Shown here: in pieces, positions 21,728 through 24,060 of the stretch | How the letters are laid out: every line of letters begins with the position of its first letter | Position numbering within the stretch: position 1 is the first letter of the stretch | Assembly: GCA_964553795.1 (NCBI GenBank) | Contig: CAZKMR010000067.1 | Coordinates: 1 to 24,060 of the forward strand | Length of the DNA: 24,060 bases | Origin: JADLHS01 sp964553795 | GTDB lineage: Bacteria > Verrucomicrobiota > Verrucomicrobiia > Limisphaerales > JADLHS01 | Direction of reading: 5' to 3' | Translations under genes and position numbers: made by a program | Notes under the pieces: generated by a model | Databases searched by the model: none | What the model was told of the DNA's origin: nothing | Seen by the model: the letters and a program-made list of their open reading frames with translations, nothing else

Positions 21728-23302
21728 GTGCGAACGAACTCTCGCAATCTGACCGCCGCCATTCTCCTGATGCTCCTGCTGCCATCGCCTTTGGCCGTGG
21801 GCCGGGAATCCGTGCAGGTCACCTTGGAATACGTGGCGAAGAAAGCCGAAGAACGCGCGCGCAAACCGTTCCGTTCTCCGCGCCTCGACCTGCCGCCCGT
21901 CTTGCGCCAGGACAATCTCGATTACGACAAATACCGCGAAATCGAATTCCGCAATGATCGCTCGCTCTGGGGGCAGGACGAAATGCCGTTTCGCGTCCAA
22001 TTCTTTCATCCCGGTTACATTTACCACGAACCCGTGCGCGTGAATGAATTCACCCTCACGCATACGCAGCCGATTCGGTTCGTGCAGGACTTTTTCAACT
22101 ACCGCAAATTGAACATCGCGCGGCAGATTCCCGCCGACACCGGTTACGCGGGCTTTCGGTTGTTGCATGAATTGAACGCGCCCGGCAAGTGGGACGAACT
22201 CGGCTCGTTTCTGGGCGCGAGCTATTTTCGCTTGCTCGGCAAAGGCCAGCGCTACGGTCAATCCGCGCGCGGTCTGGCGATTGATTCCGGCGAATCCGAT
22301 CGGCCCGAAGAATTTCCCATCTTCACCGATTGGTGGCTCGGCAAACCCCAAAAGGAAGACACCCAACTCCGGCTCTACGCCATTCTCGACAGTGTCAGTT
22401 GTGCCGGCGCGTATGAATTCGTGATTCAACCCGGCGAAACCACCATCGCCGACATCGAGTGCGTATTGTATTTCCGCGATTCCAACACCGTGGCCGCCGT
22501 AAACCCCAATCGCAAACCCATCACTTCCATCGGCCTCGCGCCGCTCACCAGCATGTTCTGGTTCGGCAAACATTCCGAACGCAAGTTCGATGATTACCGC
22601 CCCGAAGTTCACGACAGCGACGGACTGTTGATGGAAATCGACAAAGGCGAAATGCTGTGGCGCCCGCTGAACAACGCCGCCGTCATGCGGCATCAACGCT
22701 TCGCCGCTAAAAGCATTCGCGGCTTCGGCTTGTTGCAACGCGAACGCCAATACGACGAGTATCAGGACATCTTCAATTACTACCACCTCGTCCCCAGCGT
22801 CTGGGTCGTCCCGCGCGGGAACTGGGGCGAAGGCGAAGTGCATCTGCTCGAACTCAGCACGCACTACGAAGGGCTGGATAACATCGTCGCCTTCTGGGAT
22901 CCGAAAGTGAAACCCGAACCCATGCGCCCCAAGCGTTACGCCTACACGCTGTTCTGGACGCTGGAAAACGACATGAAACTTTCGCCCAACCGCGTCGTCG
23001 CCACCCGCATCGGCGCGCACCCGCGCAACTCCGCCTGGCGGCAATTCGTCGTGGACTTTGAAGGCCCGCGCCTCGCCGTCATCCCCGAGGCCAACCCGCC
23101 CCAGGCGATTGTTCATTGCACGGACAATGCCGTCATCAGCGAAAACCAGATTTTCTACAATCCCCTCAAACGCAATTGGCGCGTCATCTTCGCCATGGAC
23201 CCGCGACCGGATAACAAGAATCCCGTGGACTTGCGCTGCACGCTCAAGCAGGGCGACGAAGTGGTGAGCGAAACCTGGACGTATCACTGGAGCCCCCCAT
23301 GA
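21728..23302 (+). CDS. opgG: Periplasmic glucan biosynthesis protein G (OpgG/MdoG)
   Basis: The 524-residue product has the usual OpgG length and begins at a GTG. The signal peptide is MRTNSRNLTAAILLMLLLPS, with cleavage near LAVG. The OpgG fold is evident throughout: YDKYREIEFRNDRSLW near the start, FRVQFFHPGYIYHEPVRVNE, then GYAGFRLLHELNAPGKWDEL and FLGASYFRLLGKGQRYGQSA, followed by GLAPLTSMFWFGKHSERKFD and PEVHDSDGLLMEIDKGEMLW. OpgG acts in the periplasm on the backbone of osmoregulated beta-glucans, and relatives have beta-1,2-glucanase activity. It overlaps the next gene by four bases. The glucosyltransferase partner gene opgH, usually adjacent, is not found downstream in this window. 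Confidence 0.96.
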   Translation: MRTNSRNLTAAILLMLLLPSPLAVGRESVQVTLEYVAKKAEERARKPFRSPRLDLPPVLRQDNLDYDKYREIEFRNDRSLWGQDEMPFRVQFFHPGYIYHEPVRVNEFTLTHTQPIRFVQDFFNYRKLNIARQIPADTGYAGFRLLHELNAPGKWDELGSFLGASYFRLLGKGQRYGQSARGLAIDSGESDRPEEFPIFTDWWLGKPQKEDTQLRLYAILDSVSCAGAYEFVIQPGETTIADIECVLYFRDSNTVAAVNPNRKPITSIGLAPLTSMFWFGKHSERKFDDYRPEVHDSDGLLMEIDKGEMLWRPLNNAAVMRHQRFAAKSIRGFGLLQRERQYDEYQDIFNYYHLVPSVWVVPRGNWGEGEVHLLELSTHYEGLDNIVAFWDPKVKPEPMRPKRYAYTLFWTLENDMKLSPNRVVATRIGAHPRNSAWRQFVVDFEGPRLAVIPEANPPQAIVHCTDNAVISENQIFYNPLKRNWRVIFAMDPRPDNKNPVDLRCTLKQGDEVVSETWTYHWSPP

Positions 23303-23877
23303 GCGCCCGCGTCAGTTGGAGCAGCACCCCCGGCAAACTCGCCGGTCGCCCCATGGAGGAATGGAACGCCGCGTACGCGAAAGTGGAAAGCTACTTCCAC
23401 GCGTTACGCATCCGCAATCGCGTCCTGCTCGGCGAACTCGTCCAACAAGTCCTCGACCGCGCCATGCGCCGCGCGCCGAACGAGCCCGAACGTTCCGCCA
23501 CCGAACTCGCCGCGCAGGAACTCGACGCCGTCGTGACCGAATGGTTCGCCGCCGTGCTGGAACGCATTCCCACCGGCATCGAACACGTGCTCAATACCCG
23601 GGGCCGGCTCGCCCTGTTGCTCGCCGACATGCCGGGCAAATGGCAGGATCAGTTCCTGCGGCCCGGACCGTGGCCCGAGGAATTCGTCAACGCCATGCAG
23701 GAAGCCTACCTGCGCGCCGGCCCGGACTTTCAACTCTCCCAAATGACGCCGCGCCCGTTGGACCTCGGCCCCATCACCACGCTGTCCAACCTCGGTAAAC
23801 TGCCGGTTAAACAAATGGTCGCCATCTGGCTCATCTTCTTCCTCGTGCTGGGCGCCATCTTCTGGCTGACGCGCTGA
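23299..23877 (+). CDS. Small tail-anchored protein coupled to OpgG
   Basis: This encodes 192 residues. Most of the protein is soluble and helical (EEWNAAYAKVESYFHALRIR, NRVLLGELVQQVLDRAMRRA), with conserved-looking ALLLADMPGKWQDQFL and MTPRPLDLGPITTLSNLG. A single hydrophobic segment at 169-190 (MVAIWLIFFLVLGAIFWL) ends the protein. From memory, similar sequence precedes the first membrane helix of some OpgH glucosyltransferases, so this could be a detached OpgH N-terminal region; this is a guess that a search would settle. There is no GT2 domain. Coupling to opgG through an ATGA overlap supports a role in periplasmic glucan synthesis at the inner membrane. Confidence 0.8.
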   Translation: MSARVSWSSTPGKLAGRPMEEWNAAYAKVESYFHALRIRNRVLLGELVQQVLDRAMRRAPNEPERSATELAAQELDAVVTEWFAAVLERIPTGIEHVLNTRGRLALLLADMPGKWQDQFLRPGPWPEEFVNAMQEAYLRAGPDFQLSQMTPRPLDLGPITTLSNLGKLPVKQMVAIWLIFFLVLGAIFWLTR

Positions 23878-23892
23878 TGACCGGCTGAAGAC

Positions 23893-23929
23893 GGAAAAAG
23901 CGGAACAAGTGGTGACTCCTGTTCCGCTT
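23893..23929 (-). terminator. Rho-independent terminator for the fibronectin-type-III gene
   Basis: A 10-bp perfect stem, AAGCGGAACA (23898-23907) with TGTTCCGCTT (23920-23929), encloses a 12-base loop. Read on the minus strand it runs straight into TTTTTCCG. It lies 23 bases after the stop codon of the minus-strand gene. On the plus strand no T-run follows, so it serves the opgG operon poorly. Confidence 0.85.
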
Positions 23930-23952
23930 GAATTGCCACGAAGCTGCTGTGC

Positions 23953-24060
23953 TTACGGGGCGAACAACGGCACGGGATCGCTCCACGCGCTTTGGCCGGC
24001 GGCCCCGATGGCGGCAACGCGAAACCAATACTTCTTCCCGCTCACCATCGAATTGAGCGC
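23953..24060 (-). CDS. Fibronectin type III-domain protein, 3' end only
   Basis: The last 35 residues of a minus-strand gene enter from the right edge. They read ALNSMVSGKKYWFRVAAIGA followed by AGQSAWSDPVPLFAP and a TAA stop. This is the closing part of a fibronectin type III domain: the Y-FRV strand, the short AIGAAG turn and the W(S)DP strand. Many verrucomicrobial proteins of around 200 residues end in this way. Everything upstream is outside the window, so the role is unknown. A good terminator follows the stop. Confidence 0.8.
   Translation of the reverse strand, partial: ALNSMVSGKKYWFRVAAIGAAGQSAWSDPVPLFAP

Noticed and set aside
21689..23287. A 532-codon open frame on the minus strand opposite opgG
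   Set aside because: It mirrors a certain opgG gene; its product has no family pattern and arises from high-GC codon bias on the opposite strand.

Overview
The window looks like a chromosomal segment of a Verrucomicrobiota bacterium, probably of the Pedosphaera/Limisphaera kind. This is inferred from gene content, not from a marker gene. The supporting signs are a PEP-CTERM protein, two exported proteins carrying the 'ASTNL..W' module common in that phylum, a 33-residue AURKAIP1/COX24-type ribosomal protein, DUF2203, Tat-exported enzymes, high-GC coding DNA, and start codons mostly without a Shine-Dalgarno sequence. It reads like a metagenome scaffold, because it holds a 100-N gap whose flanks overlap by exactly 55 bp.

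Layout. 1-2606 (minus): the 5' end of a YjbQ-family gene and a 794-residue exported protein of unknown function. 2726-3871 (plus): cutA and a membrane-anchored conserved protein. 3899-12056 (minus): a six-gene same-strand run in transcription order of multi-PAS/GAF histidine kinase, four-helix-bundle (S23/IVP) protein, LuxR-type response regulator, Kef-type cation/proton antiporter, YbfF-like esterase and MFS transporter. 12145-17887 (plus): a large exported protein, a monohaem cytochrome c, the tiny ribosomal protein, a TPR lipoprotein overlapping a DUF2203 gene, and a PEP-CTERM protein closed by a clear terminator. 17967-21517 (minus): a GIY-YIG-like protein, a Tat-exported Mn-type superoxide dismutase, a Tat-exported hydroxypyruvate-isomerase-like protein and ChrA, the last two overlapping. 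21728-23877 (plus): opgG (mdoG) overlapping a small tail-anchored companion. 23953-24060 (minus): the 3' end of a fibronectin-type-III protein.

The kinase and regulator very likely form one two-component system, and the antiporter, esterase and transporter behind them could be co-transcribed with it. The TPR lipoprotein and DUF2203 genes are translationally coupled, as are the OpgG pair. No stretch over 300 bases lacks a gene.

Two observations stand out. First, the four-helix-bundle gene between kinase and regulator is bounded by a 33-bp inverted repeat (31/33 matching), like a 23S rRNA intervening sequence placed inside a protein operon; one arm encodes the last residues and stop codon of the kinase. 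Second, two copies of a CACGGATGRA decamer-based repeat lie exactly 12 bases upstream of the start codons of two unrelated genes, in the same orientation. I saw no CRISPR array, tRNA, rRNA, phage or transposase gene.
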